Shown piece by piece: positions 47,590 to 59,278 of a stretch of 64,000 nucleotides of DNA; position 1 is the first letter of the stretch; every line of letters begins with the position of its first letter. A program made the translations under genes and the position numbers. This DNA is from Certhia americana (Eukaryota > Chordata > Aves > Passeriformes > Certhiidae). The notes beneath the pieces were generated by a model that was not told where the DNA came from, made no database searches, and was given only the letters and a program-made list of their open reading frames with translations. The stretch spans positions 1,240,001-1,304,000 of the forward strand of contig JAGMWU010000035.1 of NCBI GenBank assembly GCA_018697195.1, given 5' to 3'.

Positions 47590-48404
47590 CTTGTTTTTCC
47601 TCCGCCAAGCCTCTGCCCGAGCTCCGTGCTGCCTCCGGGCAGGGGGGGAGCGGCCTCGGGAGCGGCGGGGCCCCGGCGGCAGCACCAGGGACAGCTCCGC
47701 GGCCGTGGGCTGACCCCGCTCTGTCCCCCCCGCCTCGGCCAGGGGCAGCCGAGGGTGCCCCGCAGGCTGAGGCTCGAAAATAACCCCCAAATTTCAACGG
47801 GGGAAAGTAATTTCCCCGCGCGGCGCTCACAAAAGCCGGGGAAAAAAAAAAAAAAAAACCGACGGCAGCGGCGGGCGAGGTGGGGAGGGGGGGAGGGAGA
47901 TCATACACGAACCGCGATTAAATATTCATATTTCCGCCCAGCCACCAGCTCCAGCTGCAGCTTCAAAGCCGCCCGGGCACGCCGAGGGTGCCGGCGGCTC
48001 GGAGGCAGAGCCCGGTGTCCCGAGGTCCGGCGGGCACGAGCTCCGTGTCCTCGCCACTGCCCGCACCCCCGCCCTGTTGCTGTCGCTGCCGCCGCGGGTT
48101 GCCCGCTCCTCCATCCGCGGCCGGGGCTCGCAGTTTTTTGGGAGGGGGTGGCGCTGTCCCTCGGGCTCCCCCCACGCTGCCTCCCTGCCCCCTCCCCGTG
48201 GGCTGGGCTGCCGCGCAACCTCCGCGGGCGCGGGGTTCCTTCTGAGAGGTGGGGTAGGGCAGGAGGAAGCAGGGCAGAGGCTGTCAGGGGCCAGGGTGAG
48301 GCGGCCCGGTGGGGGCAGGGCCCCGAAAGCAGCAGAACCCCCCCCCCCAGGCCGTGAGCAGGCGAAGGCAGCGAGCGGCGAACAGCCCCTGAACCGCCGC
48401 TGCG
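47590..48404. promoter_or_regulatory. CpG island downstream of POU4F2
   Basis: CpG-dense block beginning just after the 3' UTR. No exon was recognised; open frames of up to 258 codons on either strand are compositional. Contains an A run near 47845 and a C run at 48341-48350. Confidence 0.55.
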
Positions 48405-48780
48405 CCCTCTTAAATGAGCCATTCACTTAAAGGCTATTACGGGCGAATTAATAAATTACACAGCGAATTATTAAATCCAGATAATTACAAGGAATAAGTA
48501 AGTAATCATTAGTTATCTCAGCTAATTACTGTGGGTCAGAGCGAGCGAGAATGTGAAATCCTCCTCGGGAATTGAAATTAACTTTGCACTGTGAGTCTCT
48601 CTGCTTGACATCCCCAGTCTGTAGGCACATGGCAGCTCCCCTGTGAGCTCGGCTTTCTATTTAACTTGGAGAGAATGGAAATAAAATTAAGTGGCGATGT
48701 GATAATAGGAAGCTGCTTAGAAAGCAAACGCGGTGGGTTTTATTTTTTACCTTTTACTGCCTGGAGACAGATCGCTCTCT
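48405..48780. promoter_or_regulatory. AT-rich candidate conserved element downstream of POU4F2
   Basis: Complex AT-rich DNA between GC-rich blocks, with clustered homeodomain cores: GAATTAATAAATTAC, GCGAATTATTAAATCC, AGATAATTACAAGG, CAGCTAATTACTG and AATAAAATTAAGTGG. No open frame. The composition and position fit an enhancer. Confidence 0.45.
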
Positions 48781-49259
48781 AGTTTGCCAAATTGAAAACC
48801 TGGGGCAATTAGCCGACTTCTCCCAGTACCTGCCGGTCCCGCACTTGCAGATGATTAACAAACGAAAAGGCACGGAAGAGCCGGGGGTCTGAGTGGTGTG
48901 TGGGGGTGCAGAGGTGCCCGGGATCCGGGAGAACCGGGCCGGGCGCCAGGGAAACCCCTTCGCTGCCCGGGCCGAGCAGGGCTGAGGCACCAGCGCGCTT
49001 TGTTTTGGGAGACAATAAGCTGACGAGCTCTAATGAGGGTCCTCGTCTCTTCCGTTGATCTTTCGCCAGATTCTCCAGGAGCCCCCCCCTCTCTCCCAAC
49101 ACCCATCTACAGCATCACTTCCCAGCTTTTCTTCACGTGCATCTTTTGTAAACAGCAGATCTATAGGCGGAGACGCTCACGCTGCTCTCGCCGGGCTTTG
49201 CCCGCATTAAAACAACAACAACAACAACAAAACAACTGCTGTGCGTGCACGGCGAGGAA
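48781..49259. other. GC-moderate non-coding DNA, no gene seen
   Basis: Includes an (AAC)n run at 49209-49230. No recognisable exon. Confidence 0.6.
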
Positions 49260-49700
49260 AAATATCTCGGCTTCTTTGCCTTTATCAATTGCAATTAGGT
49301 GGACAGTCTTCCCCCTCTTTCCTTGCTCCAGTCTGGGATGATAATTAAAATTTAATGAAGCCTGGGAGTAGCAGAGCTCTGTCTGGGGACTGTGGAATAG
49401 AATATTTTAACTGTACATTTACACCAAGTGTCTGGCTTCAAAGACGTGACTGCTTTTAATCTCGAATTAGAAAACCACAGATCTGAAATTAAATATTAGC
49501 CACCCTCGGCTCTCCTTCCTTCCCACCACACTGTCACGCCTGTGTTTGCCTGCCTTGCCCCACGACACGCACACATCCGCGTGTCGGGTCTCCAATTACC
49601 CTCGTGTTAATAATAAATGGCTTTGCCGGGGTGAGGGTTTTCCCCTTTTTTTTTTTTTTTTTTAAATAGGGTTAATGCAATATTAATTACTCGTAGCTGC
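49260..49700. promoter_or_regulatory. AT-rich candidate conserved element
   Basis: Non-repetitive AT-rich segment between CpG-rich blocks, with cores such as TATCAATTGCAATTAGG, GATAATTAAAATTTAATGAA, CTCGAATTAG and TTAATAATAAATGGC. A poly-T tract lies at 49648-49664. No open frame. Confidence 0.35.
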
Positions 49701-50939
49701 TATAAGAATGCGCCGCGTTTTTCCAGGAACAAATCGATGGATGGGGCGGCGAGCGCGGAGCAGGAGGCTCAGCCCCGGGGCCGCCCGGGTGAGTACGGCC
49801 TCCAGCGGGGCTCTCCGCACCCGCGCAGCTCCCGCGCCCCTTCCCGCCCGTCGCTGCCCCGCTGAGGTTGGGGGCGGCTCGTCATTTTCCCTCCTCAAAT
49901 CCTCTCTTGGGGGAAACCCCAGCAGTGCCCACTCTCGGGACAGCCCGGCTGGTTTGTGATCCCGGCGCGGTGACCGGGATGGGGAGGATGGGGGGACAAA
50001 GTTCCCCTCCCTCCTTTATGGTTGTTGTTATTTTGGCAGGTGAGACCCCCCGAGCCCTCCCGGAGGAGGGAGCGCGGCGGCACAGGAGGGGAACCTGCCC
50101 AGCGGCTGCGGCTCGGCGCGCCGCGCGAAAGGTAAAGGAGGGGCTTGGAGGGGAAACAAGGACACCCCGCGAGTCAGCGGGGCGGGGGTGGGGGATAGAA
50201 AAAGAATCAGCCAAAAAAATCCCCCAGGAAAATCCGCGGGTTCCCCCAGACAGCCAGGACCCCCTTCCCAGGACGGGGGAGTTGCTGACCTGCTGACACG
50301 GCTTCTCCGTGCGGGAGCATCCCGGAGGCCGGGCAGGGCCGGGGGTGGGCGGGCAGGAGACGCGGCCGCTGCGCGGGGTAGGTCACGCCTTCCCTGGCCC
50401 GGGGCCGAGCCCTCAGCTGGCACTTGTTGACAAAAAAAGAAAGAAAGAAAAAAAAAAAATAAAAGCAAGAAATAGGAAGAAACCAATCTAAACGAACAAA
50501 CCAACCCAAACCCTGCCCCCAAAGTAGCCACGACCCCCGAACGAAAACAACGGAGGGAAAAAGGAGGCGCTCGCAGCGCGCCGGGCGGCAGCTGGGACAC
50601 CCCGGGAGCGTGTGTGTGTGCGGGGTCCGGCTCCGCAGCTGGGCTCCCGCCCTTGCTCAGCCCTCCGCGGGGCGCAGCGCTGCCCGGCCGGGCTCGTCTG
50701 GGCCCCCTGCGGGCGCTGGGCACTGTCCCCCGCAGCGGCACAGCCGCCCTCTGCCCCCGCCACCAGCCCCATTGGGACGAGCCTTTGGCCTCCTCCTCCT
50801 CCTCCTGCTGCTCCCCCCTCTCCGGGCAGCCTGGGGCATGCGGAGCGGTGCCGCTGTGAGCGGGTGGCGGTGGGGCCGGGGGCTGCGCGCCCCGTCGGGC
50901 TGCGGCATCGCTCGGCGGGGCTGGGCTGGGCTCGCCTCC
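49701..50939. promoter_or_regulatory. CpG island downstream of POU4F2
   Basis: GC-rich, CpG-dense block with an A-rich stretch (50430-50500). No exon was recognised. Long overlapping open frames on both strands look compositional. Confidence 0.5.
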
Positions 50940-51185
50940 CCGTTTATACAGAACAGGATCATTTACATAAAGTCCTTAAGGCAAATAACTGTTGGGGCTC
51001 TAATTTATATCTGATCGAAAATTAGCCGTCATTATGCGCTCCATTAGCAGCGTCTTTAATGTGCTTCTAAGCACCATTTGTCAAGCGGCTTGTTAATATC
51101 CTTCAAGTCTTTAAAGTTGAGAGCTCATTAAAGAGTGCGCTCTGTTATTGATGTAATTTAGATGAGTTTGGAGGAGCGAGTGCGC
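50940..51185. promoter_or_regulatory. AT-rich candidate enhancer with BRN3-like site
   Basis: About 245 bp of AT-rich DNA inside a CpG-rich region. Contains CTAATTTATATCTGATCG, AAAATTAGCCGTCATTATGC, CTCCATTAGCAGCG and GCTCATTAAA (51123-51132, 9 of 10 to the BRN3 consensus). Sits about 5 kb downstream of the POU4F2 stop. Confidence 0.45.
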
Positions 51186-52160
51186 CGTGGACAACCTGGA
51201 TGAGCGGGGGGAGGCTGAGGCTGCGCCCGGGGCCGGGGGAGCAGCACCCCCGGTGCGGTGGCCCCTCACGGCGGCGCCGGGCCCGGCCCGGGTCCCGCTC
51301 CATGGCGGGGCCGGGGGAGCCTCTCTGGGCCGAGGCGGAGTAAACCCGGTTAATGATGTGCAGACGTGACTCCGCCGCCTCTCCCCCACTCCATCGGAAG
51401 AGCATAAAGGCCAATAAATTACCTCCGCTGCTTATTATCTGAAAATCCATCTATCCTGTCGCCTGTTTTTGTTTTGGTTTTGTTTTGTTTTGGTTTTTTT
51501 TTTTTTTTTTTTTCTTCCCCCTCTCCTCTGGAGGCGATCGCGTTTGTGCAACACGCTGAAGCCGCCTCTCGAGTGTGGGCTGTGGGGCAGCGCCCTCCGG
51601 CTCCCCCGGGGGGGCTCCGGGGCCCGGCTCCTCCCCGCCCCAAATCCTGCCGAAACCAGGTGTTTGTGGGGACAGCCCCGGCTGAGCTCTGTGTCCCCCT
51701 CTCCCCCGGGCAGTGCGGGGGCTGGCGGGGAGGGTCCTCCCCTGCGCCGCCGTCCCCGGGCTTCCCCCGGGCGAAAGCAATAAAGCGGGTAATTAGACTG
51801 CTAAAGACGGATGTAAATAACGGGGAGGAGGCGGCGGTGACTGGCGTGCGACGGGGCCGCTGCCCTCCGGGGATGAGGGAAGGAGCCCCGCAGTGCCCAC
51901 CCCGAGGCTCTGTGAAGGCTGTCCGCTGCCCCGGCGGCCGGAGGGCACCGGCAATTCGGGAGGGACTCAGCACCCATCAGAGAATCCCCTTGGCCCCAGG
52001 AAACCCCAGGGGGTGCACGGCAAGGGCCGGGGCAGAGGGGCTGCGCTGAGGGGACTGCTGCAGCCTTTCAAACCCCGCCGCAGGGCTTCCAAGTGGCCTT
52101 TCACACAGGCTTCTGTCAAAGGGGTGTCTCCCTCACCCCACGGTGACACACGGACGCCCT
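51186..52160. promoter_or_regulatory. CpG-rich block with small AT-rich segments
   Basis: GC-rich DNA with a poly-T tract at 51493-51513 and small AT-rich segments at 51400-51450 and 51778-51830 (GGGTAATTAGACTGC, ATGTAAATAACG). No exon was recognised. Confidence 0.4.
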
Positions 52161-54279
52161 AGGCGTTTTTCCTAGAAGTGTGATGTGTAAGCAGCCACAT
52201 GTGCGATCCAGCTCTGCTCAGCTCTCGAGCAGTGAGCCCAGGGGTGCTCCCCATCAAAGCAGGGTGGGGTGCATCCAGACCTGGCCCTCACTTGACAGAT
52301 GGCTGCTCCTGACCAGCTGGACACATCTTCTGCACTTTCTGTGCTCTAGCCTGAGGTGTCCTAGTCCTAGAGCCTGGAGATGAACTGTCCTACAGCCATC
52401 ACTTCTATACTGGTCCCCATAGATCTTGGGCAGGGGGAGAGAAAAATACCCTCAAGGCAGTGATTGAAAACACTGCCGTGGGTGGGCAAAAACATGAGGC
52501 ACCAAGAGCCATCAGGCGGCCTGAGGGTGATGAGTCGTCCTTGCAGATGTGCTCTTAGTGATTGTCACCAGGAGCACACAGGAGCTGCAGCACAGTGGCA
52601 CATTGCCCTGAACCGGCTGCCCTCTGTTCACTTTGTCTGTCTGCGTGTGGCATTTGGGGACAGAGTCCTCTCAGGGTGTGTGTGGGCACACGTGGGTGGC
52701 CTGCTGGATTTGAGGAAGGCTCGTTGCGTGATGGGAAGCCCTTTCTTACCCATCTTTTCACTCACTCAGCTTTTCTCTTGCCTGTGGCATTATTTTGGAT
52801 GGAAAACCATGGAAGTAGGTGGGATAAACTTCGAGAACGCACGTTTGTTAGGGAGGACAATTACAGGGACAATAGCTTTGTCTGTATTGAACAACGCCAT
52901 TCCAAACTAGGGTATCAAACATAGACTTGCCTATGCCAGATGGGGAGGGAAACCCATGGAAGAGTCTCATGTTATGACCACACCAATGTTCTATAGCAGC
53001 GGTGGCTGCAGCTTTTACAAAAGTAAAAAGCAGTTCAGTTTCTTGCCATATTTTGTGGGCAGAACTTGTGGATGTGTAGCAGCAAATGAACCGTGTCCTA
53101 TTCTCACCCTGGACACCCTTGTGGGGGGCAATGCCCACTGGGAAGCAACAGGGAGCCCCCTGAGCCAAAGAAGGGTGTGATGAGCAGGGCTTGTGCAAAC
53201 CTCAGCATAGTAAAAGCCTCCACCCCACAGGTACACACAAACATACAGGCACAGCAGATGTTATATATAAAAAAAGCAAAAGGTGTCACCTTTTGAAATA
53301 GTTTTTACATCCTGGTTTGTAAAATTTCTAATTTATTTCCTGATTGCTCTTCCTTTTAGAAATACAGATACCTTAGGAATAGAGTCTTAAAATGGAGTTT
53401 CTTTAAAGATGACTGTGAATGGACACATGTGGTGCTTGATACTAACCCTCCCAAATTTCAATTACAAAAAGTGTCTCACCACCCTCCCAGTGAAGCCGAG
53501 GGCACGGGATCCTTGGAGGCCACCCAGTTCAGCCCTGCTGGAGCCTGGGATAGCACCACAGGTCAGCATCTCCTGGCTGTGCCTGCACCAGGGAACGAAG
53601 CAGGGCAGGGCACCAGGCTGGCCACAGACAGCTCTGCCTCCCCTGTGCTGGCTGGAGCCCATGAACACTCTCCCAAGCAATGCCTGTTCATGGACTGAGG
53701 AGAGTGTCTGCTCCAAGCAGGCTGTTCAGTGGTGCCCATGCTGTCTTGGGGAGGCAGGGGAATAGAGGAAGGGAATCAGCCATCACGCAGGGCTGCTTTG
53801 CCCCAGGCTGGAGAACGGCTCCCAGCTGGTTCTGCAGACTGGCAGGGATGCAGCCACCAGAGACCACCCACCACTTACCTAAAGCTTTCTCTCTTCTGTA
53901 AAGCCTCTTCCCTGCTGGGGAGGTCAGGCTGTGTTTGGCCTGGATATGAAGACCAGAGCCTCTTCCCCCACTCAGCTCAGCTCCTTTGTCTCCCTGACCC
54001 AGGAGGCAGCACTTCCAACTCGTGGAATAGTCTGGATTTGAGCCAGACAGCTGATGGGCTCTTGCCCCCATGCAGGTTTGCCAGGCAATGGCATCAGGAC
54101 TCAGTGAGGTTCCGACCTCTCCAAGGACCTTACTGACTGTCCTTTGGATAATCCCAGAGCAGCCCTGCATCCCGACATGTGCTGATGAACAGGACAGGCA
54201 TGGGATGGAACCACAGGGCTGCTCTCCCAGGCAGTCCGTGGGGATGGAGAACAAGACAGTGCTGGGAAGGTGGGGAGAG
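52161..54279. other. Intergenic DNA, no gene seen
   Basis: Moderate GC. Open frames of 148 codons (52464-52910 plus) and 188 codons (53688-54254 minus) show no domain, splice context or similarity I recognise. Confidence 0.6.
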
Positions 54280-54530
54280 GGTTTTCCTTCTTTTAGACAG
54301 CTGTTAAAATGGTTTCATTTAATCAGCCACAGCACGCACGACTCAGTTAAACAGCTGGCACCCGGGCTGATGCGTGGGGATGTGTAATTTTGATTCCTAC
54401 CTTTCTGTTTCAAAGCTGTGTCGTTTTCAGCACTTTGATCCAGAGTCTAAACTTATTGTGGCATATTTATGTATATGACATTTTCATTCGCTCCTTTATT
54501 TATTTATTGCTGCAAAACACAGCGCTGACA
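54280..54530. promoter_or_regulatory. Candidate conserved element, distal 3' flank
   Basis: AT-rich non-repetitive segment with two CAGCTG E-boxes (AGACAGCTGTTAAAATGG and AAACAGCTGGCA) and ATTTAATCAGCC. E-boxes of this class bind the proneural bHLH factors that act upstream of POU4F2. Function is inference. Confidence 0.3.
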
Positions 54531-57500
54531 AGGTTTCTAGTGCCGAGGCAGAGCTGCTCTCTGAAGGAAAACACATGGTCCAAACTCCAGTGTGTGCTGC
54601 AACAGTCCTGTTTTGCTCAGGCTCCAATGGCAGGAGCAGCAGCAAAGTGTGGAAGAATTCATGCAGGAAAAGGAAAAACGAGGCTGGGGGGTGACAGACA
54701 GTCTATTTAACATTTTATTCCAATGGATTGTTTTGCAGTTCTCTAAAGATGCATTTTTCTAAAGTTTTACAATTCTTTCAGGGTCATTATGGCAACTCAG
54801 TGCTTCTACCCCTCCCTGATAGCAGCATACTGATCCCCACAACATTCCCAGGAAGTAGGGATGTACTGCTATCTAACCTTACAGCAGAGGAAAACAGAGA
54901 AGTTCAGGATGGATGAAGAAATAGAAAGAAGTTTGTCAAGTTGTAAGAGGGTTCCTAGACCTGGGACCAATGCTGCCCCATCTGACAACACCTCCAAAAA
55001 ACTGCACCAATACCGCCCTTGAATATCTCACTCTCAGGACACTGGCAATATGAGACACTCCACAAAATACCCATTTCCCTCAAAAGCACAGCAGGTTTTT
55101 TTTAAAGCTCAGCCTCAGGTGTACTGCAGAGGGGAGGTGAAAGCTGTTTTTCCCTGAATTTGGGCCTTTACGTTGTGTTCTTTGGTATCAAATAAGGCAC
55201 AAACTCCAGCTGACATCAGAGGATGGAGCATTAATAAATCTTCTTGCCTGGGGCTTTCAGTACATGTGATTTTCTGCCTTTTCCCTTGTGTGGCACACAC
55301 GTGAGGTCTGCCACCTCTGTCATCCACTCTGCTGCACAAAACCTGTGGGGATATATCCACAGCTAAGCCTCTTTCCCATCTGTTCCATTGGCTTGAAGTG
55401 GGCATAAAAAACTTCTTTAACTGGTTTGAAGCTGGTGGGGTACAAACAGAGGCACAAACAGACAGGGACACTCATGTGGAGTGTGGTTCCTCCAGGAAGG
55501 GAAGGGGGAACCAGGAAGCCAGGTGCCATCCATGACTGAGCCACCTGAGGAAGAGGTGCTGCTTGTGTGGACATTTCTGCACCTGGGCACCTCCTTCACC
55601 CTTTCCTGCCTCCCAGACAGCTTCTGTTCCAACAGTCCTCATCCTCCCAGTGCAGCAGCAGACCAAATGCAGCTCTGATGGCTGAGGCTGGCATTTATTA
55701 CGTGGGTCCTCCTGTCCATGGACACATGTGAACACAAAGAGCACTGTTACTCACATGGAAGCAGATCAACTCCTTTCTGTAGAAACAATTTTAAACATCC
55801 TCCGCAGCAGTTTCAGAAGGTCTTGGGCTTCACATTAAGAGAGCCCTGACATGCTAAAAATTTAACTGGGAAAACCCAAAACGTTATATTAAAAAGAAGA
55901 AAACAAAAAAGTTACTCCTTGAAAAGCAACAGAGGAATTGCTGGGGCTGTTTGCTTCTCAACTTTAGAAAAGACACTTTTTACTCATACACCTCCTTGGG
56001 TTTTATGTCAGATCTCAGCAAGATCTCAATCAGGTGCATGTTTTAGGCATGACAATCTTTGAACTGTCCCTGATTGAATAGAGAAAAACCAGAAACTTTT
56101 CTCACATAATGGTACCTTACATTCAAAGGAGGAAAACCACCTGCAGTTACAAGAGAAATGTAACACTGCATATTGGTCTTTTTCAGTCCAGGCTTCCTAG
56201 GAAGATGAAGTTGCTCCACCTTTCCTCTCACTTCAAAATTGCAAGGCTTGCCTTGTTCTAGGAAAGTACTGTGCTCAGATTACGGGCAAATACGACAAGC
56301 CAACATCTCAAAACATGTGTAGTTCTTTATTTTGAGGTACCTGTAGGCACTTTTGACTGGCATTTCATCATTCCTCAATCTTCTCTCTACCGAGGCAGAA
56401 TCACTCTGATACACTGTAAAATAATGTTGCTTGCTACCTTACACCCTAGGCAGTGAGGTGTAACTAAGATGCACACTTGGAACTTGATATTTTTTGTGCC
56501 AAACACCATTGCAAAGCCAGCTGCATGACAGTGTCACATATATAAGTCATCGTATTGCCCTGCTGACACCCCCTGGTTAGAAGTACCCTGCTTTTCTGAA
56601 GCTGAAAATCCTCCTGGAGTACAAAACTGCCAGAAGAATAAACATTGCAATTACAAATCTTAACTAAATATGCAGTATTTACATGTCCATTTCAATATTA
56701 CATTTCCATGGCAAGTTTTTCCATCGTGTGTCGTTCAGTCGCGTTGGGACAATTTGTTAAATAATGTAGAGGCACTTCATCATGGAACAACATCTGAGGT
56801 GATTTACAGTTCCATCTTTTAGCAGCACACCTGTAAATTGCTATAAATAATGCTAACCCCTATTAAGGAGACATCAGGGTGCTTCCAGACAGAGGGAATT
56901 AGTGGGGAAGCAGTTGTAGATGATCCTGGGTAAAAGCACTGCCAGTTGAGGTTGTTACAACACACAGACCTGCACAGTCACAGCCAGGCCAGAAGGGGAA
57001 GTTGTGGGAGGTCAAATCAAGTTGTGGAATGGCAGAGTTTGGAAGGCATTTAGCACCAGGCTGGTGTCCAGAGATCAGTGACACTCCAGGCTTAAGTACC
57101 TTTGTTTCTCTTGAGGCCGCAATGGAATTTTTACAGGTATGATATTTGCAGCAAAGTTTAATTTGAAAGAGCTCCTTATTTTTACTTCTCATCTGTATCA
57201 CATCTTCATTCAGCAGCAAGGATAAAATGAAGGAAGGCTATGAAACATTGGAATTGTGGAGACAGAGGGAAGACCTTGAATGAAGAAGGAAAAAAATAGG
57301 TCTAAGGAAACGTGGGGAAGAAAGCGCAAATGGGGAAAGGATACATTAGGCTCAAAAATACCATATTTACTGCAATTTGTATTTGTGTGTCAACCCAAAG
57401 CCTTTTAGCTGGGGGTGGGGGTGGGGGTGGGGGTGGGGGAGATTCTGACTTAGTTCTGCTATAAATATCCACCTGCCTGAAAAGGACTATTTCTTTTTAA

Positions 57501-58730
57501 TGATACAATACTGTATGTGGGAAATGGTGAAAAAAGAGTATCAAGCTTCTAACCAAGGACAGACCATGGCAAGCCAGATAAAACATGGAAAGTACCTACC
57601 CCAGATGAGTAACTATCAAGCAGGGAGGCAAAAAACCAGCTAAAGATGGCAGGACCACATCAAACTATGAAATAAAACCTTTCAGCTCATAGCACTGTTA
57701 TGAACACTTGCATTTCAATGGTGTTGAAGATGATTTCCAGGTAGAAATTCAAAAGGCCCCAGTGCAGAGATCAGGAAGCAAAGGTATGGCGGCCCATAAT
57801 TTGGGGCTGCCACATGCAGATTTTTACTTCAGCTTGCAATACCTGTGAAGACATTGAAGCCTTTGCTTCAGTAGCCAAGAGCTGACCTGTCCTTCTGTTA
57901 CAGGAGAGCTGTCAGAGGAAGGAGCTTTAGCACACACCTGGAACAGTCTTCAAAGTCTCAGAAATCAGAGGAAAAAGTAGAAGAGCTTCCTCTTGTCTCC
58001 CTTGAACACAGCTCTGACCTACGCCTGAGATGAAACGGAACCAAATTCACTCTATTTTTAGAGGTGCAAAAGCCTCTTCCTGGCTCATGTGTTCAATACC
58101 ACAACAGGCTCATGAGTCTGGGTTTGGTTCCATAGACTTTCAGATGACGAAGATCACTATGTATTTCCAGCACCTTTTTCCTTTGAAAAAATAGTTAACT
58201 CCAGTCTCACAGTCCTGAAGATATTTCACACTCTTGTCTGATATTAAGAAACACACAACAGGGACTGCAGAAATGAATCACGGCATCTGATGGTGAGATT
58301 AAACCCAGCAGCTTTCAAGGGAAAGTGCATTGTCTCACTGATGGAAATACCTTAACTCCCTACAGTGGGACGTGGGATCCGTGAGAAACAGAGAGGGTGA
58401 CTAAGGCAAGCATACTTCTTGCAAATATATTAGTTTAGTTTTTTTAATCTTTTACTTTCCTCACCTTTACAGCTTGCTTTTTTATTTACTTTGTATAAAC
58501 TACGAAGTTTTGTGGCACAGATAGTTTCAGAAAGTTATTTTCGAGGTTCCACTATCCTGAATTTTCTAGTCAGGAAGAAGGAGATAAAAACACTAGAACA
58601 TGACTTTTATGAGTGACCCCACCCAGCAACACTAAACATCATCTGCTCCAAGGTGGTTTGGTGTGTGTGTGTGGAAATGCAGTCTCGAGCAGGTGTTCAT
58701 GTTTCTGCCAAAAGCAGTGCAGAACCTGAA
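54531..58730. other. Intergenic DNA, no gene seen
   Basis: No recognisable exon or RNA gene. Contains a G-rich hexamer repeat at 57411-57439 and an AT-rich, possibly conserved stretch at 56640-56900. Confidence 0.65.
57411..57439 (+). repeat. (GGGGGT)n repeat, G-quadruplex-forming pattern
   Basis: Five runs of five G separated by single T (29 bp), meeting the standard pattern for a stable one-base-loop G-quadruplex. Confidence 0.9.
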
Positions 58731-59278
58731 TGTGACGGTGATGTTGCCTGTGGTGTGGAAGAAGGGATTACTTGCCCCTGATAAGTCACAGTTATACTAA
58801 TTACCAAAGAAGAGGAACAGCCTTGCTCTTGATTGGTGTGATAAAAGGGGTGGGTTGGCTGGTCAAGGGAGCCTTTTGATGAAGAGGACCCTGAGGAACA
58901 GAGACTTGAGGAAAAGAGCCTTGAGAAGGTAGAGAAGCCCTGAGGGAGAAGGAAAGATCCAGAGAGACAGAAAGAAGAAGGAAACAAGAAAGAGAGTTAC
59001 TGCTGGTAAAAGATCAGCTGTGAGGTCAGTCTGGGTCTGATGGAGTTGGAGCCTGCAGCCATAGTATAGCTAGCTAAGGCCTGCATCCAGAGTATGCAAA
59101 ATAATATTTACAGACATAGTACAGTAGGAGATAACCAGAAGTCAGCGTCTGTAGTTGCACCCTACAGTAGGAGCTTGCTGTAATCAGAGCCAGGATGGCT
59201 AAGCCATAAAGAAAAATAACCTGGGACCCTTTTCACATCATTAAATGTCTGTGATTTGACTCATTTCTACCCCTAACA
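58731..59278 (+). mobile_element. Possible solo LTR of an endogenous retrovirus
   Basis: A 548-bp stretch starting TGTGACGG and ending CTAACA has an LTR-like order. It runs: a CCAAT-type box (GATTGG, near 58833), a TATA-like GATAAAAG about 8 bp later, a purine-rich middle, a poly(A)-signal-like CATTAAATG near 59239 and a TGTGATTTG downstream element. No flanking internal retroviral sequence and no clear target duplication were found, so the ends and identity are uncertain. Confidence 0.4.

Noticed and set aside
53688..54254. A 188-codon minus-strand open frame and a 148-codon plus-strand frame at 52464-52910
   Set aside because: No similarity recalled, Cys/Gly/Ser-rich composition without domain structure, and moderate GC content favours chance open frames.
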